Positions 43,758-56,340 of a DNA stretch of 64,000 nt are shown piece after piece. Below the pieces are notes generated by a model. The model worked only from the letters and a program-made list of their open reading frames with translations, was not told the origin of the DNA and searched no databases. The first letter of the stretch is position 1, and every line of letters begins with the position of its first letter. The position numbers and the translations under genes were made by a program. The DNA is from Symbiodinium natans (taxonomy: Eukaryota; Sar; Dinophyceae; Suessiales; Symbiodiniaceae): NCBI GenBank assembly GCA_905221605.1, contig CAJNDS010000011.1, forward strand, positions 50,001-114,000, written 5' to 3'.

Positions 43758-46700
43758 CGAGTTGGGCCTAAGAATGGCAGTTTTGCCCCACCCTCCGAAG
43801 CAATCAAGCGAGAGGTGTGCTTCTCAACAAGGCTTTCTTGCGATGGGAAATGCGTAGCCGTGTAGCCGTGTAGCACCAAGTCTGCTAGCACATGTCCAGC
43901 TCAAACACGTTGCCACCCACGCATGTGTGACGAGGCAGAAGCAACGGCTTCTGCAAAGCCTTTGTGAGAATCAAGGGGTGACGAGGTGAGAGTGCGGCTG
44001 CACTGCTCCAGCACCCTGGAGCATCCTTGAGCGTGCCTCGTTGTGCGCGCTGCCACGGTAGCCCAAAGTGACTGAAGGTTATTATTCAGTAAATTTAGTA
44101 TGTCGCGCGGTGGGCTCTCGGCAGTTGCTCGTGCCATGTCTGGATGTTACCCGGCCGATGTGCAGACGGTATATCCGATCATGCGTGTGAGAAGAGTGTC
44201 TGCTGGGCGCCGGAAGCCTACTTTGAAGTTTCATCGTGCCCGCTTGGACTTCAAGCCCTGCTTTAGACCCATACAATTGGTTGGACTTGAGGCTTCAAGC
44301 AAGCTTGGAGGTTGGTTGAGCAAAGGCAAGCGGATTCATCAATCGGAGGATTGGCTGACTTCCAGCAGGATTCAGTGCAAGCTTGGGCTTCCAAGCACAG
44401 GTCCAGATGGTGTGTCATGGTATTAAGTCGCGCAATCCTCAAGCCAGCATTGGTTCCGTAAGCTCGACATGGCCTGTTCTGAGTTTTGCCCGTTAGTGGC
44501 ATCCTTGCGAGGTTCTTCGTGAGGCGCCGAATGCCAAAGCCAGACAGCACAATCATCGCCTTGCGGGCGACGAGTGCCTTTTTGAGCCTTTAGCCAAGAA
44601 TGTCAGACCCCGGTAGCTGTTGCTCGCTCGGCGTAGGCCGATGCCTTTGCAACCTGCATCTCACTGGGCCTCCTGGGCGCAGGCGGTTTAGCGCCGACGT
44701 ATCTTGTGAAGATTCGATATTGAACTGCAGGCCGGACCAAGCGATGCCTGACTCATCCAAGCGTGGCATTAGCGACATCGTATACTTCTTCTTACCAATG
44801 CACAATCCCACATGCAGATTCAAACTTAGAAAGCAACATGAATTTATACAATGGCAAGTATCTTTGTGTGCCCTTTATGGCGTGAGAAGACCGGAGCGAG
44901 GGTACACTTGGGTGCCAACTTTGTTCTAGATGCTGTGTGCCTCACACCGTTCTGTTTTTTTTCTCAAACTAAGAGCTCTCTTGGTCAATCTCCTTGGCCG
45001 GGTGAAGCGGACATCCAGTACCTAGCCAGATCATGAAGCTGACCTCGTAGGCCCTGTGGTTGCTGATCAAGGGCATTTTCAGGGGATGATCTTGGAGGAA
45101 GTGGGGTTTGTGAATGCTTTGCTGCCCTCTGCTGTGCCACACCAGCAAAGGCAGGGAGATGGCAAAACCGAGTTAGCGCAAGCAAGGCTGAACCTGTGTC
45201 TCGGTCAGCTGGCGCCTGCAAGAGCGCCGCCTGCAGGGCCACGTTGCGGTCTTCAGATGTCTTCAGCACCCGACCACTTGAGCCTGAAACTGCATCGCAT
45301 CGGGAGGCGGCGTGGCGTGCCCCTATGTCCCGTAAGATGACCTGTCCCGATGCCGGCTGGTGAGATAACCACATGCAGCCTTCGTTGGCGAAGAAGCTAT
45401 GGCAAACGAAAGCCCGCCAACACCGACAGAATGACAACACCGGCTTGGATACTGGCGGATGGTGAAACGCGGAAGTCCTCCGTTGTGGGATTCCAAGCAT
45501 CGGCCTAATCGTTGCCTAGGCTGACTCCGGCACGTTCGCTTCGCCTTGCACTGTTACTCGAGAATGGCATCCTTGCCAGCCGATAGTTCTTTTGAGAAGC
45601 AAATGATGTGGCGCCCTTGTCAGCCGGGTCGCGCCTTCAGGAGTTTCTGATAAACACCAACTCCCGGGCATAAAACGACCCCACCTCCACACCCCCCAAG
45701 CTTGCGCTACACAGGGGGTTCGCTTCCGCAAAGCCCTGCAGCTCCTGTCCCGTGCGGTCGCAGCGACTGGTGTTGACGCCGGGCTCTTGCAGACGTGACT
45801 GGCGCTCAATCGGGCGAAGGCCTCGACACAAGGAGGGGCACCGTGGCCTGTCCTGCAGCTTCCCGGCGGCCCTGTTCTGAAACACAATCCTTCAAAGTCC
45901 CTCTCGACCTCAACTTGGGTCCGCCAAGCTGCCCGTCACGTCTTCTGCCATAGTGCTCTTAGGCCTCCGCCTTGGGTCAGTCAGGTGGTCCGGTACCGCT
46001 AGTGCGCTTTTCTTCGTGGTTGCTCATAGCATCTTGACTCCTCGTCTAAGGAGGGTTTGTTCAGGAAAGTTCTGCACACCTTTCTGCCTCCACAGTGAGT
46101 CTGATGCCGTTTGGTTTGTTGCATGATGAACAACCCCCCCCCCCATGTGAGCCCGCAATGTGCGCTCTCCAAGCCAGGGGTGTGTGTGGGGGTGTGGGGT
46201 GCCTTGAAGGATTCCTGAGAGTGGAGGAGCAACACTGGTTCAATCTGCCTGTGATTGGATTCACAGAAGCGTCCGGGAGGATTTTCTCACCGATCGGATC
46301 TTGCAGGACTTTGTGGTTTATTCTTGCAAGGTTGTCCAGGTAAGGCGCGCATGAGAAAATCTGTCAGTGGAAGGCTTACGCGGTGCAAGCTTAGGCTTCC
46401 AAGCAGCTGCTGCCTAACTCGGCCACGTGCGCTGCGGTTTGCAGTGTTGCTTGAGAAAGGCGTCCTGGCCCTAGCCGCACCTGCACGCCTTGCAAGCCTT
46501 ACAAGGTTCAGGCAGTGAACATGGAAAGGGGCGTGCGCCCTCGATGCATCTACTCTGGCTGCGCCTTGAGAGTTGCGAGGTTAAAGCCCAGTTTCCCGCG
46601 TGTGATCACCTGAGACCCTTCCCCAAAATGAAAGTCCTGAGTCCTTAGATGCATACTGAGTCCGAGAGCATACTCCGCTGGATAACTACACGGTCGCCGG

Positions 46701-48999
46701 TTCACGAGCTAGCAAATTGGGGAGTTTATTGCGTTGGCCATTCGCTGTGCCCCTTGAGGACAACCACGTCTGCCGAGAGAAGATACCTTGAGCGATTATA
46801 GCTATTGCAGACCTGCCAACGAATCCCGCCAACTTGTTGAGCTTCACCTAGGGCTGTGTGCTCGTTGCAATCGTGTCCCGACATCTGGGAGAATTGTTCA
46901 TTTCAATCCTCCTTGATAGTTGAGCCATGCACGGAGTGTGTGCGACTGCCTGAGAGCCCTCACTGGCCAAGAAACATACCGGAGAAGAGCCTTGTGCAGG
47001 ACGCCAGAAACCCACTCATAACTCTCCACGGCGCCAAGTGCATATGCCCAAACGGTGTGTTGCACAGCCATGTCTGAGCTTGATAAGCCCAACTGTAAGC
47101 AGTGACTTCCTGATGCCACTTCCGTAACTTAGTAAGCTCAGCATGCCCTGTTCTGAGTTTTGAGATGGGCATCCCTGCCAGCACTCTTGGTACCTTTGTC
47201 AGCTGTGCCGTGCCCTCAGAACCGAGCCTACGATAATCACATTGAACCGTGTTTCTGCCCAACACCAGTCTCGGTTCAATTTACCTTTGAGTGGCCGCTC
47301 AAGGGCGACCACCCTTCTCAGCTGCATTTCAACACTCTTGCCACTCTGTAGCCATCTGGTGCCTCCTACCTGCCGCCACATGTTTCTGTTGACAAGCTCG
47401 AAGGCCGGAGTTATGCCGCGACATCAAGTTGCCTCGTTGACAACTTCTCTCAGGCTTCGTGAATCATCTACTCAGACCCAGCCGGTCAGGTCAGCTCAGC
47501 GTGCAGTGTGGCTGGCTGAGCACTGCTATCACTTTGGGGCTTCGTTGCAAGGTTGCTCATGAAGCCTCAGTAGTTTTCCGCCTGACTACGCCGGGCGCAC
47601 GGGTGTTCACAGAGAATCGTTGTGTTAACCAGTAGTGTCGGTTCGATCTGCCTTGCACGGCCCTCAGGTTAGTTGGTGCAGATCTCCACTAACCGCGCCA
47701 CATGCGCTGCGCTTTGCAGTGTTGCTCGAGACAGCCATCGACCTGGCTCAATGAGAAAAATATGACTCTACGGCACCTTACCCAGGGGGGGCGTTCAACT
47801 CCCTAGGGCAGACGGGAGCACGGTCATAGTCAAAGATGGCAGCACTGTAGTGCTTCTCCCACAACTTCATACTGGATCACAATTGCTGGCGGCTTTGCCG
47901 TCTCGGCAGTCGACTTTCTGCGTTGCAGTTCTAAAAAATACCCAGAAGCTTGTCAGGCTCTCCGTGCGGGCCAGAAAGGCATGTGGCTGGCCGTGCAGAG
48001 CCAGGGTCCCGCAGAAACGCGGACTCGCGATCAGTTGAGGACACCTGGAGCAACTCGGGCACATCCGGTGTGCTTGGCAGGGCATTGCATCTTGTGTCCA
48101 TCATGCGCACGACAGTTGATGGTCTTCACTGCAGCCAGCTTGGAAGGATTTAAGACTTTACTTTAAGGTTTGGCCCTGGCTGCAACGTTGCTCGTGCGAG
48201 GACAGCGTGGCGTTGCATACCCAGCCGCGCAAGAAAACACACCAAGCGGCACCCCAGGAGAGCCCGCTTTGTTCATTGCTCAGCTTGCTGCGTTTGCAGC
48301 ACATGCCCGTGGCTGCCTCGGAGAGCTGCGTGACATTCCCAGCTGGTTAAGTTCATAGGGGTTGCAGGCGAGCTTTTGAAAGGTTTCCCCCTCGTTCATC
48401 GAAGGCAGCTGTATGCCATGTGTTGGCATTGGGGGTCCGGGAATGCAGTTGGTTGCGATCCTACTGCGCATCATGATTCAACCATGAGCGCCGGGACACT
48501 GTTCCAATCCGTACCGAAGAGGGGGAATACAAGACTTGGAGATGTTCGTTTGCGGCTCCTAAGGACAGCAGCTCGTGTGTGATGGGTTGAGCTCTAAAGC
48601 CCGAAGCAGGCCGCAACATCACGGTTGTCTGGACAAACCTTTGCTCCCTGGGCACCTTCACCTTAGAGCCGATATGGAGCGATAGGCCCATGACTTGACA
48701 TAGGTGGTGCAGGTGTGTTTAGCCTGGATGAGCAGCTGTGTGCAGAGGCGAGTGTAGGCACCTGTGAAGGATCGCTGGGCTTCTGGAGATCTTTGCTGGC
48801 GCTTTTCAGGCCACTGTTTGCTGAAGCAGTCCTGACCTGACATGCAGCTGTCTCTTCGTGCTGACGACCAGGCGAGCAAGAACTCCAGCAGCTGCCACAG
48901 TGGCTATAAATCGAGACTTGCAAACCTTGCCAGACCTGGCCTAACTGACTGACGAGGCACTGGCTTTCTGGATTGCAGGAATCGAGAGGACTGATGGTT
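43758..48999. other. no gene assigned; dispersed repeat copies
   Basis: About 5.2 kb with short ORFs on both strands, among them an unassigned + frame of 108 codons at 44100-44426. Members of a ~60-base dispersed family (core CTAGGCTGACTCCGCCATGT) lie near 45516, 46414 and 47689. The telomere-like tracts that typify the first 41 kb are absent. Confidence 0.4.
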
Positions 49000-51170
49000 G
49001 GAAGCACCAAGCCGTTGGATGGGCCCATGCTCAAGGTGACGTCGAAGACGCACAGCAGAGTTGTTCGAGCCAGCCGACTGCAACCTTGGGGGATGATGTA
49101 GCTTGGGCGGGACCTTGTTGAGGAAGGTCACGTAGAGGTTGCGAGGGGATGTCTGTTTCTGGACCGGCCTAGCCGGGCTGTAAGCACGCCGTAGCAAGTC
49201 TGCCCGTTCCCACGTGCCGATCCCGGTGACTGTATGCTTGGGACAGTTGGGCAAGCTCCGCGGAGTGCAAAGCCGACTGATCAGCACTTGAAGGACAGGC
49301 TAAAGTGGCAGAAGCCTCGTTGTCAACTTGTGCTTTGCGGTGCAAGTTTGAGCTTCAAACCCAGCCGTGGCCAAACGTTGCCGAGACAGAGCTCCATGTT
49401 GTCTTGGCCACAAATGTACGGAACATGCAAGCAGACCGGAGATGTGTGCCTGTGCTGGCATCCGGCCACTTGTTTACCGCTTGCACGGTTGCGTGGCCGA
49501 GGCTGATTTACACGCGCAGCCAGGCAAGGCTGCACAGATGAGAAGGGTGCTTGCTCGCAAAAGGTGCCCGAAGCTCACTCAACGGTTCTCTGCCCAGTGA
49601 GCTTAGATTTCCAATTCCAGCCGTCCATGCAATCCAACTGGGGCCTGGGCCTAGGCTGACTCGGCCATGTGCACTGCGCTTTAATAGTATTCATGATGAC
49701 TGTACTCTTCTAAGCAAGCAGGGCTTCGAACTAAACACCAAGCCGTTGGATGGGCCCATGGTCAAGGTGACGTCGAAGATGCACAGCAGAGTTGTTCGAG
49801 CCAGCCGACTGCAACCTTGGAGGATGGTGTTGCTTGGGCGGGTGCTTGTTGAGCAAGGTGTCTGTTTCTCGGCCAGCCTGGCCGAGCCGTATCCACGCAG
49901 TAGCAGGTCTGCCGTTTCCCAACTGCCGATCACGGTGACTGTATGCTTTGGACAGTTGAGCAAGCTCCGCGGAGTGCAAAGCCGACTGATCAGCACTTGA
50001 AGGACAGGCTAAAGTGGCAGCAGAAGCCTCGTTGTCAACTTGTGCTTTGCGGTGCAAGTTTGAGCTTCAAACCCAGCCGTGGCCAAACGTTGCCGAAACG
50101 GACCTCCATGTTGTCTTGGCCACAAATGTACGGAACATGCAAGCGGACCGGAGATGTGTGCCTGTGCTGTCATCCGGCCACTTGTTTACCGCTTGCACGG
50201 TTGCGTGGCCGAGGCTGATTTACACGCGCAGCCAGGCAAGGCTGCACAGATGAGAAGGGTGCTTGCTAGCAAAAGGTGCCCGAAGCTCACTCAACGGTTC
50301 TCTGCCCAGTGAGCTTAGATAGCTACTTCCAGCCTTGGTCCGTTCAATCCAGTTGGCGCCTAGGCTGACTCCGCCATGTGCACTGCGTTTTGCCGTGCTG
50401 CTCGAGCCAGGCATCCTCGGAACGCTTGCAAGTCTTGGAATGCCTAGCCGCACTGAATGACGACTCTACGACACCATCGCCAACTCGGTGATGCTTGCAA
50501 ACCGGACGGGCTTTCTGGTTCGGGGAACCGAGAGGAACGATGGGTGGAAGCACCAAGCAGTTGGACTCAAGGTGACGTCGCAGTTGCACAGCAGAGTTGC
50601 TCGCAGCCGACTGCAACCTTGGGGAATGATGTTGCTTGGGCGCGTGCTGCTGACGGCTTCGGTGGGGGTGAGGCGCCAGCGACTACGTCCTCCTCACACT
50701 CGTCGGCTGCGGTGTCTGCGTCGTCGGGGAGGACGTCGTCGAATGTGCCCGGCTCCGACTCCATGGCCATGTGCTTGTCGGGCTCGTCGCCTCATTGTCG
50801 GCGACGCCGGGGCGCCGTAGCAGGTCGGGTTGCCAAGTGCCGATCACGGTGATGGTATGCTTTGGGCGGTTGGGCAAGCTCTGCGGAGCGCAAAGCCGAC
50901 TGATCGGCACTTGTAGGACAGGCTAAAGTGGCAGCAGAAGCCTCGTTGTCAACTTGTGCTTTGCGGTGCAAGTTTGAGCTTCAAACCCAGCCGTGGCCAA
51001 ACGTTGCCGAGACAGAGCTCCGTGTTTTCTTGGCCACAAACGTATGGAACATGGCATCCGGCCACTTGTTTACCGCTTGCACGGTTGCGTGGCCGAGGCT
51101 GATTTACACGTGCAGCCAGGCAAAGCTGCACAGATGAGAAGGGTGTTTGCTAGCAAAAGGTGCCAGAATC
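49000..51170 (+). repeat. ~0.7-kb segment in three tandem copies
   Basis: Copies at about 49000-49610, 49735-50325 and 50545-51170, highly similar (e.g. GGACAGGCTAAAGTGGCAG at 49290, 50005 and 50918). The third copy carries an extra GC-rich stretch at about 50650-50815 and lacks ~20 bases near 51045. ORFs in all frames recur in each copy with frameshifts, so a coding role is not evident. Confidence 0.9.
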
Positions 51171-51984
51171 ACGCTCAGCGGACTCTGAAGTGGCTCGGAA
51201 AGGGGCACCAAGGGTTTGTGGCCTCATGTGGTGCTTGACTTCACTATGTGTTCTGGCGGCACCTCAAGTACCTTAAGCCAGACGCGGTTTTCTTAAGAGG
51301 CGTGTGTCTGTTTAAGACAAGGCTTCTGCCGGCCTCTCTCCGGGCGTTCTGGCCCCAGTTAGACTCTGCAACTGACGGGGCTGGAGCCCACGAGAAAGGC
51401 CGAGGTTGGAGACGGCCACCCAACATCCCTTGAGCTTCGCTTGCCAGTTGCATCGCGGTGAGCTCGCTTGTACATGTGCCACGGCCTGGTGCACAAAGGC
51501 CTCTTCCCCTCTTTTCGAGCCGATAAAAAAACTGTGCTCCCCAAGCTTGACTTGCAAGACCCCCGCAGTCTCGGCAGACCCCTTCCAGGTTCAGCGACCT
51601 TTCTTTTGCCATGGTTCGTATCGAAAGGAGCCCAGGACCCCGTCACTCGCTGGAGAGATCCGTTGAGCCTAGGTTTCGAATTCCAGCAGTCCATGCAGTT
51701 CAGCTGAACCTAGGCTGACTCCGCCATGTGCACTGCGCTTTGCTGTGCTGCTCGAGACAGGCATGCTCGGAACGCTTGCAAAGTCTCCGCGGTGCAAGCT
51801 TGGGCTGTTCGCCGCCACGAGGCACTTGGCCCGAGATCCCGTGAGATTCAGTGGAACAAGGAAGACTTTCCCCCGTTGGCACCACTTCATTGCTTCTTGC
51901 AAGGTCGTGCGAGGCCGAACTTGCCAAACCTCACATGGGTGCGGCTCAAAAGTCTAGGTATGTAACTGGCTCCCGGGCATCTTT

Positions 51985-52350
51985 CCGCGACATAGGGTTT
52001 GTAACAAAGCCGTTCTGCTTGCGACAAGCAGTCCGCGACAAGCCTCCGCGACAAGCCTTTGCGACAAGCCTTTGCGACAAGCCCCTTCTTGGAACTGCAT
52101 GGGTTTCGTATCTCTTTTTCAAGACAGCGCGAAACAGCCGCGACAAACCCCGCGACATACGTATGAAACAAGTGGGCGCGACATGCGTATGTAACACAGG
52201 CGGGTGGCGGGACACCACGACATACCCCTATTCAGAGCCACAGCCACAATGACATGGCCGCGTGCCAATATTGCTTGTAACAAGGCAGGGGCCCACACAC
52301 GCGACATACCCCGTTACATAAGGTATGTATCAATGCCCGGGGTTTTGCGA
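51985..52350 (+). repeat. GCGACA-anchored minisatellite
   Basis: Tandem GCGACAAGCCTTT-type units (52015-52085) pass into longer GCGACATACGTATGAAACA units (52138-52200) and further GCGACATACCCCGTTACATA units up to 52350. Both share the GCGACA start. Confidence 0.8.
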
Positions 52351-52436
52351 CAGGCCTGCTTGTTGTCTTGTTTTGCAAGCCCCGCTTATGGCTTCCTCCA
52401 GTCGTGTATGCGCGCGCGACAGGGGTCTTTATCAAG

Positions 52437-52679
52437 ATGGGCGTTACAGAGGTCTGTAAAACCAGCCGAATTGTCCAGGAGGCCTTTCTTCCCGATGGCA
52501 CCTGCAACCACTGTGGGGCTTCGTTCTTGCGAGGTCCCCTGAGGCAGAACTTCTCAGAAAGTGGTACCTCCAGATGCGTCTCGTGGGATGACTTCGAGGC
52601 TTCTTGCAGCTTGCATGATGCCGCTCCACTCGCGATGCGAGTGGAACGGGTCGTCTCATCAAGCTTGCCCAACGAGTGA
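52437..52679 (+). CDS. small Cys-containing ORF
   Basis: ATG at 52437, 80 codons; the frame is open from 52368. Reads MGVTEVCKTSRIVQEAFLPD, then TCNHCGASF with a CxxC pair, and SRCVSWDDFEASCS. It could be a small zinc-binding module or an exon; the reverse strand is also open. No family recognised. Confidence 0.3.
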   Translation: MGVTEVCKTSRIVQEAFLPDGTCNHCGASFLRGPLRQNFSESGTSRCVSWDDFEASCSLHDAAPLAMRVERVVSSSLPNE

Positions 52680-53093
52680 GACCACGTAACTAGACAGAGC
52701 CTCAGCAAGAATGTGGGCTGACATGGAGGAGTGGCTCTGGAGCATTCCAGCTTTCGAGGTCGCAGGCTGCAGGGTCTGCTAGCTTCAAAGCGAACAGATG
52801 CATTCAGTTTGCCGACTCAACAGCTGCGGATTGCTCTGGGCAAGGTCACGATCCTGCCCATCTCTCACTCCCTCGCCCTTTTCTCTCTTCCTTAAGTCCC
52901 TTGCGAACCTGCCGGTCCTAGCCAGCCCCCTCACTCCAGCAAGCCACGTAGAGATATACATGAGATATTAACATCTCTGCTTCTCGAGGAGTCTCTTTCT
53001 GCTGAAAATGGGTGGTGTCCAGCCACTGTCAACTCACACTGTCTCACACCTTTTGCGTGTGTCTCCGGTGGGCAGGGTAAGAGGCTTCTCAAG

Positions 53094-53277
53094 TTCGCTG
53101 CAATCCAGAAGTTGCCGTACCCAGCTGGAGCATGTTGGTACACAGGTAGGTAATTTCTGCACCGAGTCAGGCCCAACAGGTGCACAGAGATGGTACAGCC
53201 ATGGCCACATCTACCACAGCCCACGCGGAGCTTAAGTGGGCAGTTCTGACATGCATCAATATGTCTGGTCGGCAACT
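53094..53277 (+). CDS. candidate exon pair, reading frame ambiguous
   Basis: 53094-53145: CTCAAG|TTC to ACACAG|GTAGGT, reading FAAIQKLPYPAGACWYT. 53171-53277: GAGTCAG|GCC to CAACT|GTGAGT. The second segment reads AQQVHRDGTAMATSTTAHAE in one frame, while phase-correct joining gives GPTGAQRWYSHGHIYHSPRG and a stop. Splice borders are good; the frame is undecided. Confidence 0.3.
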
Positions 53278-53572
53278 GTGAGTGCTTGTCTCGTCCCGCA
53301 CTTCTGGTGTTGGTCTCAGACCTTGCATCGACTACCCTGGTCCAGAGCATCCTTGCACAAGGTCGCTGCTCTTGGTCGTGGTACAGGTCTGCGGTATACT
53401 CGGGCATTGGATGTTGCCGCCTGGCGCCGCCTGGCGCCACATCTAACCACAACTCACTGAAACCTCAGTGAGCACACGACGAGGCTGAGGGTGAAGCAGG
53501 GGATGGCGAATAATTTTGCTGCATGGCATTGGCAACACGCAACGCGTCCAAGCTCAGAAATCATTGTCCTGA

Positions 53573-53827
53573 GCCGACCCTCCTAAACTCCTGAAGTCTT
53601 CTCGACTCTTTCTCCCAACTAGAGCGAACCTGCTGGTTCATTCTCTCCGAGCCTTGCCCCTCGAGCGTCCTCGACAGGCAATGCTGCTTCCAGAAACAGA
53701 CTCGGCGGTTTTGGAGCTTGAGCTTAAAGGCACTTTGGACACGTCCTTCGGACAGGCGTTCTGGCTTGAGAACAGGCGGAAGCAAAGGGACATGGAGCGG
53801 CCGTCGGAGACAGACTGTCGAAAAGCG
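53573..53827 (+). CDS. candidate exon, unassigned
   Basis: Open frame from 53573; reads PRQAMLLPETDSAVLELELK, then GTLDTSFGQAFWLENRRKQR and DMERPSETDCRKA, ending GCG|GTAATA. An acceptor at 53693 (TTCCAG|AAAC) may define a shorter exon. The minus strand is also open (96 codons). Confidence 0.35.
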
Positions 53828-54005
53828 GTAATACTTGTCCATGTCCAAACCATCAGGACCTATTGCAACTATGGGCAGTTCTCATGGTTGCAGTAGACTT
53901 ATGCGGCCCTAGACTCCTAAGTCTGAGGTCCTTTTGAGAACGGTGGCATGGGTGCAGTCACTTAAACATGTAAGGGCAGAACAGCTGCCTTCCACCTGTT
54001 GAGAA

Positions 54006-54209
54006 ATGCATATCTTTGAGCTCTTCGAGCCCCGAGCATTCGCGGCACATACCGATGTCGAGAAGCTGGCGCGTCCTCATCCGACGATGTGCTTCATTCC
54101 GCCGGTAAAGGGCAGCAAGTCAGAGCTCGCATTGGATCGTCCAGTCGTTCGCCGAGTTGGCAAAGTAGTTCTTCGGGTGCTAGATCCTGGCATGCTGCAG
54201 GATCGCTAA
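54006..54209 (+). CDS. short ORF, unassigned
   Basis: ATG 54006 to stop, 67 codons: HIFELFEPRAFAAHTDVEKL, FIPPVKGSKSELALDRPVVR and VGKVVLRVLDPGMLQDR. Composition is convincingly protein-like. It lies directly upstream of the 309-bp array. Confidence 0.35.
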   Translation: MHIFELFEPRAFAAHTDVEKLARPHPTMCFIPPVKGSKSELALDRPVVRRVGKVVLRVLDPGMLQDR

Positions 54210-54229
54210 GAAGAGGTTTAACATCAATG

Positions 54230-56340
54230 CCTGATTGTTTCGTGAGAGGTGCGCCACGTATCTCTGCAAGCAGGATGCGTCATGGGTGTGGCTGCAGCCA
54301 GATGTGGCAAGTTGTTTTCAGTTCCTTGCTTGGTCTGGGTTACCTTCCAGCAGGGCAGGTGCTTGAAATGCTTACATCTTCCAAAGCCTCCCCAGTGGTG
54401 GCATGCCTCACAGTGACATCGGTCAAAAAGCAAGACTGGGGGTGCCCGCGGCTTGCCCCAGCACTCTACGTGAGTGGCTGGGGCGTAAAATTGCTGCCGA
54501 CAGGAAGCGAGGCTCGTTTGCCACGCTCTTAGTTTCATCGTGCGGTGTCTTCCCACGAGCTTGCCGGCATCTCACACCAGGCAAGATACGGCATAGGTGT
54601 GGCTGCAACCAGATGCGGCAAGTTGTTTTCAGTTCCTTGCTTGGTCTGGGATACCTTTCAGCAGGGCAGGTGCTTCAAATGCTTACATCTTCCAAAGCCT
54701 CTCCAGTGGTGGCATGCCTCACAGTGACATCGGTCAAAACGCAAGACTGGGGGTGCCCGCGACGTGCCCCAGCACTCTATGTGAGTGGCTGGGGCTGAAC
54801 ACTGCCGACAGGAAGCGAGGCTCGTTTGCCAGGCTCTTAGTTTCATCGTGCGGTGTCTTCCCACGAGCTTGCCGGCATCTCACACCAGGCAAGATACGGC
54901 ATAGGTGTGGCTGCAACCAGATGCGGCAAGTTGTTTTCAGTTCCTTTCTTGGTCTGGGATACCTTTCAGCGGGAATGGTGCTTGAAATGCTCACATCTTC
55001 CAAAGCCTCCCCAGTGGTGGCATGCCTCACAGTGACATCGGTCAAAAAGCAAGACTGGGGGTGCCCGCGGCTTGCCCCAACACTCTATGTGAGTGGTTGG
55101 GGCGTAAAATTGCTGCCGACAGGAAGCGAGGCTCGTTTGCCAGGCTCTTAGTTTCATCGTGCGGTGTCTTCCCACCAGCTTGCCGGCATCTCACACCAGG
55201 CAAGATACGGCATAGGTGTGGCTGCAACCAGATGCGGCAAGTTGTTTTCAGTTCCTTGCTTGGTCTGGGATACCTTTCAGCAGGGCAGGTGCTTCAAATG
55301 CTTACATCTTCCAAAGCCTCTCCAGTGGTGGCATGCCTCACAGTGACATCGGTCAAAACGCAAGACTGGGGGTGCCCGCGACGTGCCCCAGCACTCTATG
55401 TGAGTGGCTGGGGCTGAAAACTGCCGACAGGAAGCGAGGCTCGTTTGCCAGGCTCTTAGTTTCATCGTGCGGTGTCTTCCCACGAGCTTGCCGGCATCTC
55501 ACACCAGGCAAGATACGGCATAGGTGTGGCTGCAACCAGATGCGGCAAGTTGTTTTCAGTTCCTTTCTTGGTCTGGGATACCTTTCAGCGGGAATGGTGC
55601 TTGAAATGCTTATTACATCTTCCAAAGCCTCCCCAGTGGTGGCATGCCTCACAGTGACATCGGTCAAAAAGCAAGACTGGGGGTGCCCGCGGCTTGCCCC
55701 AGCACTCTACGTGAGTGGCTGGGGCGTAAAATTGCTGCCGACAGGAAGCGAGGCTCGTTTGCCACGCTCTTAGTTTCATCGTGCGGTGTCTTCCCACGAG
55801 CTTGCCGGCATCTCACACCAGGCAAGATACGGCATAGGTGTGGCTGCAACCAGATGCGGCAAGTTGTTTTCAGTTCCTTGCTTGGTCTGGGATACCTTCC
55901 AGCAGGGCAGGTTCTTGAAATGCTTACATCTTCCAAAGCCTCCCCAGTGGTGGCATGCCTCACAGTGACATCGGTCAAAAAGCAAGAATGGGGGTGCCCG
56001 CGGCTTGCCCCAACACTCTACGTGAGTGGCTGGGGCGTAAAATTGCTGCCGACAGGAAGCGAGGCTCGTTTGCCACGCTCTTAGTTTCATCGTGCGGTGT
56101 CTTTCCACGAGCTTGCCGGCATCTCTCACCAGGCAAGATACGGCATGGGTGTGGCTGCAAGCAGATGCGGCAAGTTGTTTTCAGTTCCTTTCTTGGTCTG
56201 GGATACCTTTCAGCGGGAATGGTGCTTGAAATGCTCACGTCTTCCAAAGCCTCCCCAGTGGTGGCATGCCTCACAGTCACATCGGTCAAGAAGCCAGAAT
56301 GGGGGTGCCCGCGGCTTGCCTCAGAACTCTATGCGAGGGC
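54230..56340 (+). repeat. ~309-bp tandem array of seven copies with A/B alternation
   Basis: Unit starts marked by TTTCATCGTGCGGTGTCTT near 54532, 54840, 55151, 55459, 55771 and 56084, preceded by a diverged copy from 54230. Two subtypes differ at GGGGCGTAAAATTGCTGCCG against GGGGCTGAA(C/A)ACTGCCG and at CAGCAGGGCAGG against CAGCGGGAATGG, and they alternate, giving a ~618-base higher-order unit. Unit lengths of 308-313 are not multiples of three, so this is not an exon array with conserved frame. Confidence 0.95.
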
